The translations under genes and the position numbers were made by a program. The notes under the pieces were generated by a model that was given only the letters and a program-made list of their open reading frames with translations, ran no database searches and was not told where the DNA came from. From Lolium rigidum (taxonomy: Eukaryota; Streptophyta; Magnoliopsida; Poales; Poaceae), in NCBI RefSeq assembly GCF_022539505.1, contig NC_061514.1, positions 42,334,869-42,398,868 on the forward strand: 64,000 bases of DNA, written 5' to 3'. Numbering within the stretch: position 1 is the stretch's first letter; each line of letters starts with the position of its first letter. Shown here in pieces: positions 34,600 through 45,454 of the stretch.

Positions 34600-35320
34600 A
34601 CAAAAAAATAGAGATCTTTACGAACTTTATATTGAATTAGGACATGATGTGTTTGAAGAGAGAATTAAAAAAACCATGGAACGTTGTTTGCAAAATAGTT
34701 GTAGCAATATTTTTAGCATGAATTCTTTGAACACTATTATTTTTAATGCTATGGAAAAGTCTAAGCTTGGGGAAGCTGGTTGTGATATTTTTAGCCCCCC
34801 AAGCATGGAGGAGAAAATTTACTTTGATGATACTTTACCTCGTATATATGATGATTATGGTGATGAGAATAATAATGATAGCTATCTTATTGAATTTGCT
34901 CCCACTACAATTAATAGTAATGACTATGCTTATGTGGAGAGTAATAATTTTATGCATGTAGCTCATGATAAGAATGTTTCATGTGATAGTTATATTGTTG
35001 AGTTTGTTCATGATGCTACTGAAAATCTTTATGAGAGAGGACAATATGGTTGTAGGGATTTTCATGTTACTAAAACACCTCTCTTTTTGCTTAAAATCTT
35101 GAGGTTGAACTTGTCTTTTTTTCCTATGCTTATTGCATTATGCTTACATGACTTGTTTATTTACAAGATTCATTTTCATAGGAAGTGGGTTAGACTTAAA
35201 AGTGTTTCTTATTTGCTTTTGATGTTCCCTTTTGCTCCAACTCTTATTTCTTGCGAGAGCATCATTAAAATTACTGAGCCCATCTTAATGGCTATAAAGA
35301 AAGCACTTCCTGGGAGATAA
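34600..35320 (+). CDS. Conserved ORF of unknown function in E3, ~240 residues
   Basis: The open frame formally begins at 34418 inside the LTR, but similarity to the other two copies starts near 34610 (YELYIELGHDVFEERIKK). It continues with SMNSLNTI, EEKIYFDDTLPRIYDDYG, NNNDSYLIEFAPTT, YAYVESNNFMH, YIVEFVHDATENLYERGQYG, a hydrophobic run (LNLSFFPMLIALCLHDLFIY) and HRKWVRLK. A section present in the other copies between the acidic and NNNDSY parts is missing. The frame is still open although E3 is more diverged than the others. Its C-terminus runs to an IKKALPGR end at 35320. No ATG precedes the conserved part within the element-specific frame, so the start is uncertain. Confidence 0.65.
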
Positions 35321-37594
35321 CCCATGATGTTTTTATTTTGCTACTGTTTTGTTGTGTCTTGGAAGTTGTTACTACTGTAGCAACCTATCCTTATCATATT
35401 GTTGTGCCAAGTAAAGTCTTTGATAGTAAAGTTGATACTAGATTTGGATTCCTGCGCAGAAACAGATTTTTACCTGTCACGAATTTGAGTAGATCTCTCT
35501 GTAGAAAACTCGTAAAATTCTGAAAAAATTCATGCGTGATCCTCAGATATGTACGCAACTTTAATTGAATTTGAGCCTTTTCATCTGAGCCTGTTAAGTG
35601 CCTCGAAAAAATTTGTATTTACGGACTGTTCTGTTTTAACAGATTCTGCCTTTTATTTCGCATTGCCTCTTTTACTGTGTTGAGTGGATTTCTTTGTTCC
35701 ATTAACTTTCAGTAGCCTTTGGTAATGTCCAGAAGTGTTAAGAATGATTATGTCCTCTCTGAACATGTGAATTTTTGATTATGCACTAACCCTCTAATGA
35801 GTTTGTTGTGAGTTTGGTGTGGAGGAAGTTTTCAAGGGTCAAGAGAGGAGGATGATATAATATGATCAAGAAGAGTGAAAAGTCTAAGCTTGGGGATGCC
35901 CCCGTGGTTCATCCCTGCATATTTCAAGAAGACTCAAGCATCTAAGCTTGGGGATGCCCAAGGCATCCCCTTCTTCATCGACAACTTATCAGGTCACCTC
36001 TAATGAAACTATATTTTTATTCCGTCACATCTTATGTGCTTTACTTGGAGCGTCTGTTTGTTTTTGTTTTTGTTTGAATAAAATCGGATCCTAGCATTCC
36101 TTGTGTTGGAGAAAGACACACTCCGCTTTTTCATATGAACACTGGTGTTCTTAGCTTTACTTTAATGTTCATGGTGAAGGTTGAAAACCGCTTCGTTGAT
36201 TGCTATTTGGTTGGAAACAGAAAATGCTTCATGTGGTTAATGGTATATGGTCTTGAATAATTTGATACTTGGCAATTGTTTTGAGCTCAAATAGATCATG
36301 TTTAAGCTCTTGCATCATGTGGTTTAAACCTATTAGTGGAGAACTACCGTAGAGCTTGTTGAAATTTGGATTGCATGATTGATCTCTCTACAGTCTAGAT
36401 ATTTTTTGGTAAAAGTGTTTGAGCAACAAGGAGACAGTGTAGAGTCTTATAATGCTTGCAATATGTTCTTATGTAAGTTTTGTTGTACCGGTTCATACTT
36501 GTGTTTTGCTTCAAACAACCTTGCTAGCCAAAGCCTTGTACTGAGAGGAAATGCTTCTCGTGCATCCAAAAACCTTGAGCCAAAACCCATGCCATTTGTG
36601 TCCATCATAACTACCTACTATGTGGTATTTCTCTGCCATTCCAAAGTAAATTGCTTGCGTGCTACCTTTAAAATTTCATTCCTTGTCTTTGCAATACATA
36701 GCTCATGGGAAAATAGCTTAAAAACTATTGTGGTATTGAATATGTTGCTTATGTATCTTATTTCTTATAAGTTGCTTGTTGAGCGGTAACCATGTTTCTG
36801 GGGACGCCATCAACTTTTTACACCTTTGTTGAATATCATGTGAGTTTCTATGCATGTTTGTCTTGTCTGAAGTAAGGGTGATTTATCATGATTAAATGGT
36901 TTGAGTATGCATATTGTTAGAGAAGAACATTGGGCCGCCAACCAAAGCCATGTATCATGGTGGAAGTTTCAGCTTGGACATTAATCCTCAATCTCTTATG
37001 AGAATATTATCTGTTGTTGAATGCTTAAGCATTAAAAGAGGAGTCCATTATCTGTTTTCTATGTTGTCCCGGTATGGATGTCCTCAAGTTGAGATATATC
37101 AAAACTGAGAAATCAAATGCGATCTATCTCCTTGGACCTTTGTACAGGTGGCATAGAGGTACCCCTTTGTGACACTTGGTTGAAACATATGTAATGCAAT
37201 GATAATCCATGGAAATCCGAGCTAATTAGGACAAGGTGCGGGCACTATTGGTATCCGATGCATGAGGCTTGCAACTTATAGGAGGTTTTATGCATAACAC
37301 ATATGAATTATTACTACCGTTGACAAAATTATTTCCATGTTTTCAAAATAAAAAGCTCTAGCACATGAGTAATCCATGCTTCCCTCTGCGAAGGGCCTTT
37401 CTTTTACTTTATGTTGGGTCAGTTTACCTACTTCTTTCTATCTTAGAAGCAAACACTTGTGTCAACTGTGTGCATTGATTCCTACATGTTTACCTATTGC
37501 ACTTGTTATATTACTTTGTGTTGACAAATATCCATGAGATATACATGTTGAAGTTGAAAGCAACTGCTGAAACTTATATCTTCCTTTGTGTTGC
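35321..37594 (+). other. E3 non-coding internal region, left part
   Basis: Parallels 16263-18480 of E-plus, including the paired AAGCTTGGGGATGCCC motifs (about 35885 and 35945), but with an extra segment around 36700-37300 not seen in E-plus. No coding frame is supported. Confidence 0.75.
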
Positions 37595-37603
37595 TTCAAA
37601 ACC

Positions 37604-37997
37604 GGAAATTCAATTCGGCTCCCGGGTGCGTATGCTCCCTCTACCAAAAAAACATATTTCGAAATGTCAAAAAATTTGGATAAAAAATTCTACATGTACA
37701 TCTCCATAATGTATGTGCATTCGCTAAGTTTCACGAAAAACCAATATTTTTTGTGGTCTATGTAAAAAGGAGAAACTTTATCTTGTGAAAAGCATTTTTT
37801 TTAGCACTGAATTTTGTCTTTTTTACACACGTCACATGATAAGTCGATTTTTTTATGAAACGACTTTGTGAGCGCGTAGCACATGAAGATGTACGTACAA
37901 ATTTTTTGTTTCAATTTTTTTGAAATTTAAAATGTACATAACATGCATTTTAAAATATAGGGAGCATATGCACCCATGTTCCAAAACACCACTCCCC
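37604..37997. mobile_element. Mutator-like MITE (394 bp) inside E3
   Basis: Flanked by a 9-bp duplication TTCAAAACC (37595-37603 and 37998-38006), the size typical of Mutator elements. The ends are imperfect inverted repeats sharing GGGTGCRTATGCTCCCT a short way in. The homologous stretch in E-plus (about 18490) and E-minus is uninterrupted. No coding capacity. Confidence 0.75.
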
Positions 37998-38006
37998 TTC
38001 AAAACC

Positions 38007-38272
38007 TTCTATTAAGAATCTATTGCTTTATGAGTTAACTCTTATGCAAGACTTATTGATGCTTGTCTTGAAAGTACTATTCATTAAAAGTCTTTGCTAT
38101 ATGATTCAGTTGTTTAGTCATTATCTTTACCATTGCTTTGAATCACTTCATTCACTTCATATGCTTTACAATAGTATTGATCAAGATTATGATAGTAGCA
38201 TGTCACTTCAGAAATTATCCTTGTTATCAATTACCTACTCGAGGGCGAGTAGGAACTAAGCTTGGGGATGCT
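38007..38272 (+). other. E3 non-coding internal region, right part
   Basis: Resumes the E3 internal sequence after the MITE and ends AAGCTTGGGGATGCT, the polypurine-like stretch before the 3' LTR. Confidence 0.8.
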
Positions 38273-39875
38273 TGATACGTCTCAAACGTATCTATAATTT
38301 CTTATGTTCCATGCTAGTTTTATGACAATACTCACATGTTTTATATACACTTTATATCATTTTGATGCATTTTCCGGCACTAACCTACTAACAAGATGCC
38401 GAAGCGCCAGTTCCTGTTTTCTGCTGTTTTTGGTTTCAGAAATCCTACACAGGAAATATTATCGGAATTGGACGAAACAAAAGCCCACGGTCTTATTTTG
38501 CTCGGAGCCTTCCAGAAGTCCGAAGAGGAGACGAAGAGGGGCGACGAGACGGCCACACCCTAGGGGGGCGCGGCCCCACCCCTGGGCGCGCCGCCCTATG
38601 GGGTGGGCCCCTCGAGCGTCCCCCGACTCTGCCCCTTCGCCTATATATTCTCTCCGTCGTGAAAACCCTATCACCGAGAGCCACGATACGAGAAAAGTTC
38701 CTGAGACGCCGCCGCCGCCAATCCCATCTCGGGGGATTCAGGAGATCGCCTCCGGCACCCTGCCGGAGAGGGGAATCATCACCGGAAGGCTCTACATCAT
38801 CATGCCCGCCTCCGGATTGATGCGTGAGTAGTTCATCATTGGATTATGGGTCCATAGCAGTAGCTAGATGGCTGTCTTCTCCTCTTGTGCTATCATGTTT
38901 AGATCTTGTGAGCTGCCTATCATGATCAAGATCGTCTATTTGTAATGCTACATGTTGTGTTTGTTGGGATCCGATGAATATGGAATACTATGTCAAGTTG
39001 ATTAATTGATCTATCATATATGTGTTGTTTATGTTCTTGCATGCTCTCCGTTGCTAGTAGAGGCTCGGCCAAGTTGATACTTGTGACTCCAAGAGGGAGT
39101 ATTTATGCTCGATAGTGGGTTCATGCCTCCATTGAATCCGGGACGGTGACAAAAAGTTCTAAGGTTGTGGATGTCTTGTTGCCACTAGGGATAAAACATC
39201 GATGCTTTGTCTAAGGATATTTGTGTTGATTACATTACGCACGGTACTTAATGCAATTGTCTCGTTGTTTGCAACTTAATACTGGAAGGGGTGCGGATGC
39301 TAACCCGAAGGTGGACTTTTTAGGCATAGATGCATGCTTGGATAGCGGTCTATGTTCTTTATCGTAATGCCCTAAGTAAATCTCATAGTAGTCATCATGA
39401 TATGTATGTGCATTGTTATGCCCTCTCTATTTGTCAATTGCCCAACTGTAATTTGTTCACCCAACATGCTATTTATCTTACTGGAGAGACACCACTAGTG
39501 AACTGTGGACCCCGGTCCATTCTTTTACATCTGAAATACAATCTCATCGCAATCTCTGTTCTCTGTTGTTCTTCGCAAACAAACATCATTCTCCACACCA
39601 TACGTTTAATCCTTTGTTTACAGCAAGCCGGTGAGATTGACAACCTCACTCGTTAAGTTGGGGCAAAGTATTTTGATTGTGTTGTGCGGGTTCCACGTTG
39701 GCGCCGGAATCCCCGGTGTTGCGCCGCACTACACTCCTCCACCAACAACCTTCACGTGGCCTTCATCTCCTACTGGTTCGATAACCTTGGTTTCTTTCTG
39801 AGGGAAAACTTACTGCTGTGCGCATCACACCTTCCTCTTGGGGTTCCCAACGAACGTGTGCATCACGCGTCATCA
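38273..39875 (+). repeat. E3 3' LTR (complete, 1,603 bp)
   Basis: Starts TGATACGTCTCAAACGTATC, related to the E-plus LTR start, and ends CACGCGTCATCA. TATA motif TATATATT at 38642-38649. The second half is unlike the E-plus LTR, so E3 is a distinct subfamily. Confidence 0.9.
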
Positions 39876-40724
39876 AGCAACGGTGATGATCAACACGTCT
39901 CAAAGCCTAATAATTATTGGTGCACACAAAAACCTTCACACACTCTTTATTAAATCTAGATAAACGGCGGCGGCGGTGGAGGGATGCTTCACCGTGGAAC
40001 CACAACTCAATGCCCAACTCTCCAATTTCTGAATTCCCTAAAGCATAGCCTTAATCAAAACACACACACACACACACAAATCCTAATGACCCATGACATG
40101 ACCTAGCTAAAAATAACATACACAAATAGAAACTGCAACCAACTCAAGCGTCTACATGGTTCAGTCACCTCCTTGGCAAGCCGCAAGCTTCTAGGTCGAT
40201 GGAGTTTTGAAACAATAGAAGTAAAGGATGCTCTTTTCAATTTTTCTTATCTAAAACTATCATTTTTATCAACCTGAAATCTAGAGGCTTTGCTAGTATA
40301 AACTAAAACTATGTATTTTTTGTCAAAAAAAAACTATTATTAAGAGAAATATCGAACAATACAAAGCATCTCAATAAAAAGGATATAACTAATTTAATGG
40401 TACAGGACTAACTTTCCATAAATTAATTGTGTGAGAAGGGTGCCGAGACAAAGCGGAACAGCGCCAGCGCCGCCTGCTTCTCCGGCGACTTGACGGCGAA
40501 GCTCGTCCCCCGCCAGCGTTCAACCGTCCTTCTCCGCCGGCCATACCCACGTTACGTCCGGAAGCGTTTCGCCGCCGCCCCCTCCCCTCGCGGGCCTCCT
40601 GTAGCTGAAGCAAGCGCTCGCCGCTAGGCCGCATCGTCTCGTCTGGAACCCTAATCGTCCATCAAGGGAGGCGCCGCAAGTCGGAGCCCCTCCCAGTCGT
40701 TGGGTCGAACCGGGACCGAGGGCA
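39876..40724. other. Edge of the retrotransposon block and upstream region of the INO80C gene
   Basis: AT-rich sequence with a (CA)9 microsatellite (40060-40078) up to about 40430, then GC-rich 5' untranslated sequence leading to the ATG at 40725. Short frames on either strand in 40390-40700 have no recognisable domain. No clear TATA box was identified. Confidence 0.6.
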
Positions 40725-43700
40725 ATGGAATCGGAGGTACAGAGGGCGGAGATGCTGCTGGCGCCGACGATGGCGTTCAAGAAGGTGCAGATGGCGGACA
40801 AGTACCCCAAGGGCCAGTCCCGCGGCCGCCAGTGGAAGCACCTGCGCTTCCTCCTCCAGGCCGCCGACGCCACCTCGCTTCCCCCGGACCGCCCCAACTG
40901 TGAGCGCCTTGCTACCTTTCCCCTGGTGAATTTTTTTTAGACTAACTCCCCTGGTGAATTTCTCACTTGATCTGCAAATCATGTGGAATCGTAGATTTTA
41001 GGGCTTCATCTGCTGCGCGTCTTGCTAATTTAGGCGTTTTAAAAGAAATTTATGATACACTTCAGGCCTACAAACTTGTGGTGGCTTGAGATTGGGAATT
41101 GTTTATAGATTCTTTTTTCCCCAACAGTTCTTCGAGATTGTACATTGTGCTTTTTTTCTTGTCCTAACAAATAGCAGCAATTGATTTTCTTCTTCTTAGG
41201 TTAGAAGGTACAAACTTACAGTTTAGCTTAGGCCTTAGATGCAAAAACTTCTGTCTGAATCATCATCATTTATTTATTCGATCTAGGAGAAGTAATTTCT
41301 GTTGGATAAAAGTGGGTTCCGCACTTGAGCTTGATTGAATGACATGCTATAGAATGAAAAGGCTGCTGGATTTTGTTTAAAATGCGTGCCTTCTGTAATA
41401 GTAGTATTAGCTTTCTCTGCACTTGTTTATCTAATTACAAGTACAAGGCTGGATAATAGAAAAATAACTTGATATTAGTGAATTTGTGTTATTGATGTGT
41501 CAAATTGGTCTACATGTCTAGTTTATTATAGAGCAAACTGTGGCAAATACAATGTTTAAGTATGGTGTTTTATGCAGATCTAAATATTCAGTCACCGCCA
41601 TCCATTTATCCACCAAAGAGATACTGTGACGTAACAGGTTTTGAGGTAAGTTTCACCCCATTACTGAACTCCCCTATTGATTTGCATACCCTGGAGTGTC
41701 TGTAAACAATAAGTTTTGAAAATTGAAGATATTTACATTCAAAATAGATCATAATGATGTGTTTGATGTTTACCTCTAAGAAGGTCATGTAAAAGTACAT
41801 GTGTACCTTAGAAATCCCAGAGAATGGAAATTTCTGCTGTTCTTAACACGGCGTATAAGTTTAAAGGGATAAGCTGGCACTTTTTTAGATGAAAGGCTTA
41901 TAGCCCTGCTTATCACTAAGCAAGAAAAACAGAACAAGGTTCTTACAACTCTAAAATTAAGCTGGGGACCTCCAGCTATCTTTACAAGCCCAGGGAACTG
42001 ACAAGCGGTGAAACAACTACACCACCACCAAAAGAACGAAACTGTCAACAAAAGGAGCAGCAAACAACTCTTTACTCCCTAACTCCAACCTAAAAAAACA
42101 CTACTAAAGAAAGACAGAAACAAGACAACAAGCTTAACACCAACTCCCAGTAAGCAAAAAACTTCAGTTTCTTGTTCTTCTGTTCGGAGCTTTAATCTTC
42201 TTCTTGCACCTCCTGATTGCCTAGTCAAACACTCCCTGCATCATTTCGTTCCAAAGCGGGCGCGGAGACTGTAAGAAAGATATCATTCCAAAAACTGCAT
42301 CAGATGGCTTCTTAAGAACCTTGCCTTAAAAATCAGTTTCTTGCAAATGGTCCATAAGCTGGCACTTTTATTTAGTTATGTTGTTTTCCCAATAGCTGGC
42401 TTATAAGAAAACTCAGTAAGTTTTTAGAAGCTAGTTCTAAGGTACAGCAGTACCAGAAGGAATCAGCAAAACATAGTATTTGTGTTTGAGACTGTCCATG
42501 ATCGTATTTCTGTATATGTTATTTGTACTTTTGAGCAACATTTTGTTTGGGGCTTCACTGGCTTTACTTATGTTGTATAAATGAACCAAGAGCACACTTT
42601 CTCGAAAGTAAAGCAGATGGATTATTGACAAGATAAGTTTATGAGTGCAATCTATGATTTGATATTGCATGATAATGTTTTGCGTAGGTTGGAATAAAAC
42701 AAACAGTAGTCAGTTTAATTTCTGATTATCTGAGACTTGACTGTATTTGGTGAATTTTAAGTACTGTAGAAATACTGCCAAATAATGTGAAAATTTGCTG
42801 GCAGTGTATATGACCCATCGGAAGCTCTAAATCAGCATTATTCTAGCTGGCTTACTCCACTTTTATTGTTTCTGTTCGTGGGAGTTTACTCCAATTTTCC
42901 ATATTCACTATACACTTGTTGCAATGTTTCTGAGATTTTATTCTGTCCTGACTACTTTAAATTTGTCAATTCATCCATGCGGTAGGGCTAATATAGTGTC
43001 AGTCTAATATAATACTGTTACAAACTTTTAGGCCTTGTTTGATAGGGGTGTATTTTAGGCCCAAGGGGATTCGGGATGGGAGGGGATTTGTTGAATCCCT
43101 CCTCTTCACCCAGTCCCCTCTATATATAATGTGGTTTAGTAATCAGGGATTAATGTGTGGAAATACATTTATGTGAGGATGCATTAAAAAATCAATCAAC
43201 CTACCGATACAGTGGAGAAATCTGGATTTACACGGTTATTCGATGGTTTTGTGGGGATATTTGGGGTTGAGCCTGTACAAAGCTGGCCTGCCAAACAACC
43301 AAATGAGATTTTCTTGGGATCTCGGGTTGGGCGGGGAAAATACTCTGCAAAACCTATCAATAATGGCCTGCCAAACAAGGCCTTAAGGGGAAGCTGTAGT
43401 AGGTTCTTGATTATTGTAGTTAAGGGATTGTATAGCTCTTATAAATGGTTTGTGACTCAAAATGTTGGCATTGGAGAAATTCAGTTAAGATTGGGTTGGG
43501 ATCAAAATTCAGATTGCATTACTGCTTGAATTATGTCTCATTTTAAAATGCTGTGAAACGATTTTGCTATCAAGCTATTTTTTGTTTTAATTTTGATATT
43601 TTCCCTGCTGCAACATAGTTAGGAGTGTTAAATCACGGTTTGCATGGGTTAACTAACCCGTGGATCAATTAACTTACTAGTACCCTCTCCGTTAGGGATT

Positions 43701-44910
43701 AAATGCCAGAGGGCCAATTCGCTAAGACCAAGAAAGTCCATAACTCTCCCTCAATAATTACTACATGCACCAATAGTTTCACAAAGAGAGAGAAAAGAGA
43801 ACATGCATTGGGGGAGAGGACAATAAATGAGAGAGGCCTTCTAATCTCTAACAATTTAGAAAAGCTGTCTGACCTTATAATCTCTGAGGGAGGGAGTACT
43901 TATGAATAGCAATTCTGGAGAATTGCGAAACTGACAGTGTGGTTTTGAACAGTTTGAACCTGGCATGAACAGCCCTACACATATTCAATTGAAGTCTGCT
44001 GCTGTAACAAATTCGTTTACGAATAAACTAAGAACCTGCATAAACAAATAAGTGATACTCCCTCCGATTCATATTAATTGACTCCAATATGGATGTATCT
44101 AGAACTAAAATGTGTCTAGATACATTCATATTAGAGTCAATTAATATGAACCGGAGTAGATATCTTTTAGTCAATATTGATGATATAACAGTCCCCATAA
44201 GAAGTGAACTTAAGTCAATCAGATATATGGTAGGTCTTAGAGGTGAAAACTTGATAAGTTGGTTTGGCCTTATGACTGATGTTTTAGAACAGGCAGGTGA
44301 ATTAAAACCAATAGTTTTGGTTGCCAAGTGATCTTTTCACAATTCTTCCGTCTCTCTTGTGGCCTCTATTTGAATTGGAGATAGGGAAAGCGGCCCTAGC
44401 CTCGATTTTGCTTGAAGATTGTGGTCTGCTCCTTCCATTCAGTAAAATGAGACAAGAGGAAATAATGATGTAGGCGTTTGCATGATACAGAAAAATATAA
44501 TATAACTAAAGACAAAAAGACATCTATGTTGCTAAATTTTGTGTTCTCCTCATAATTATAACCAAAGATGATGTATCTCATCAACCAGTTCAAGTACAGC
44601 GTTGTGTATGACTCATCTATTGCTACATACATGCAATCACTGATTATAGATTTTCAGCGGCACTGGCTGATGCATTATTTGTGAATGTGTTTTGGTTGTG
44701 CATTAGATGCCATCTTATGTGCTTCGGTTATGGAGTACTTAGCAAGTCTGATATTTTTACCCTTAAATCTTCATGCAGGCACCATACGTGGATCCTAGGA
44801 CGAAGCTACGTTATGCTGATCCAGAAGTGTTCAAGCAAATCAGAAATCTTCCTGATGAATATGTCCAAAGATATCTGGCCTTGAGGAATGCAGCAGTTGT
44901 ACTACGATGA
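40725..44910 (+). CDS. INO80C: INO80 chromatin-remodelling complex subunit C (Ies6-like)
   Basis: Three exons: 40725-40899, 41578-41645 and 44779-44910, all with GT-AG introns in matching phase, giving 124 residues. Exon 1 encodes a basic N-terminus (APTMAFKKVQMADKYPKGQS, RGRQWKHLRFLLQ). Exons 2 and 3 encode the YL1 C-terminal domain (SPPSIYPPKRYCDVTGFEAP, then YVDPRTKLRYADPEVFK). The protein ends AALRNAAVVLR-like (LALRNAAVVLR). Length and order match plant homologues of yeast Ies6 and human INO80C. The protein is nuclear and, with Arp5, helps INO80 couple ATP hydrolysis to nucleosome sliding. The start ATG follows a GC-rich leader. Intron 2 is 3.1 kb and carries four small transposons; coding is undamaged. 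Confidence 0.92.
41885..42353 (-). mobile_element. Retroposon fragment (LINE/SINE-like, ~470 bp) in INO80C intron 2
   Basis: Flanked by a 16-bp direct repeat ATAAGCTGGCACTTTT (41869-41884 and 42354-42369), the long target duplication left by target-primed reverse transcription. The left end is a T run followed by AGATGAAAGG, that is, a 3' A-tail on the minus strand. No reverse transcriptase frame remains, so it is a 5'-truncated LINE end or a SINE. Confidence 0.7.
43031..43382. mobile_element. Tourist-like (PIF/Harbinger) MITE in INO80C intron 2
   Basis: Terminal inverted repeats GGCCTTGTTTG...CAAACAAGGCC with the 3-bp target duplication TTA (43028-43030 and 43383-43385); 352 bp, non-coding. 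Confidence 0.85.
43683..43896. mobile_element. Probable Stowaway-like MITE in INO80C intron 2
   Basis: Ends CCCTCTCCGTTAGGG and GAGGGAGGGAG are imperfect inverted repeats, with TA on both sides. 214 bp. The match is weaker than for other Stowaways here. Confidence 0.45.
44058..44156. mobile_element. Stowaway MITE (99 bp) in INO80C intron 2
   Basis: CTCCCTCCGATTCATATTAA at one end and its near inverse TTAATATGAACCGGAG at the other, flanked by TA. It can fold into one long hairpin. Confidence 0.88.
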
Positions 44911-45454
44911 CAAATTCCCCAAGTTACTGGAACTATTCTACTAGCAAGTATCCAGCTCTGTAATCCGAATGGAGGTTGTTTGCCTGCTAATTGTGCTGCT
45001 GCTCGTATGAGCATTCTGAATGTAGACCGAGGGTACTGAATTATTTTATCATTTCAATGAAATATTTTGCCCATATATATTATGTTGTGCCCAGATATAA
45101 GGCTCTGTTTTGTTATCTCTGTTGTTCATGTTGTGATAATTGATAGTTAAATATGTTTGTAGTCCGCAATAGGGTGAATGAGACATGGATACTGGCAACG
45201 CTGCAATTTGCAACAGGCAGTTTTTTATCATAAAATAGTTTATTAATGGTTGTTTAATTTCAGTGCCTGAAAACCGTTTGAAAAGTCACTGGATATAGGC
45301 TGAATAAAGATATTACAGTCCCTCGTCACCTCATGTATATATAGGATAGTAAGATTAAAAATCCTACTGTACTTACCAGTTTATCCTACTCCATTTGTCT
45401 CTGACTATCCATTAAACTTACTTAAGCAGGCAACAATGACACCATGGGTGCTAG
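44911..45454. other. Spacer between convergent INO80C and chlorophyllase genes
   Basis: Holds the 3' untranslated regions of both genes. AATGAAATATTTTG near 45055 could serve INO80C polyadenylation. No transposon or further ORF is supported. Confidence 0.6.

Larger units (their letters stand above)
33918..39875 (+). mobile_element. E3: older non-autonomous element of the E-plus/E-minus type, 5' LTR truncated by E2 and a deletion
   Basis: A 538-bp piece of the 5' LTR (33918-34455) pairs with 39341-39875. A tRNA-Asp primer site, one unknown ORF, a non-coding region and a full 3' LTR (38273-39875, 1,603 bp) follow. E2 ends exactly at GATAGCGGTC, the middle of the E3 LTR, so E2 was inserted into the E3 5' LTR; only the right copy of that target site (GATAG) survives. 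E3 itself contains a Mutator-like MITE (37604-37997). Confidence 0.88.
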
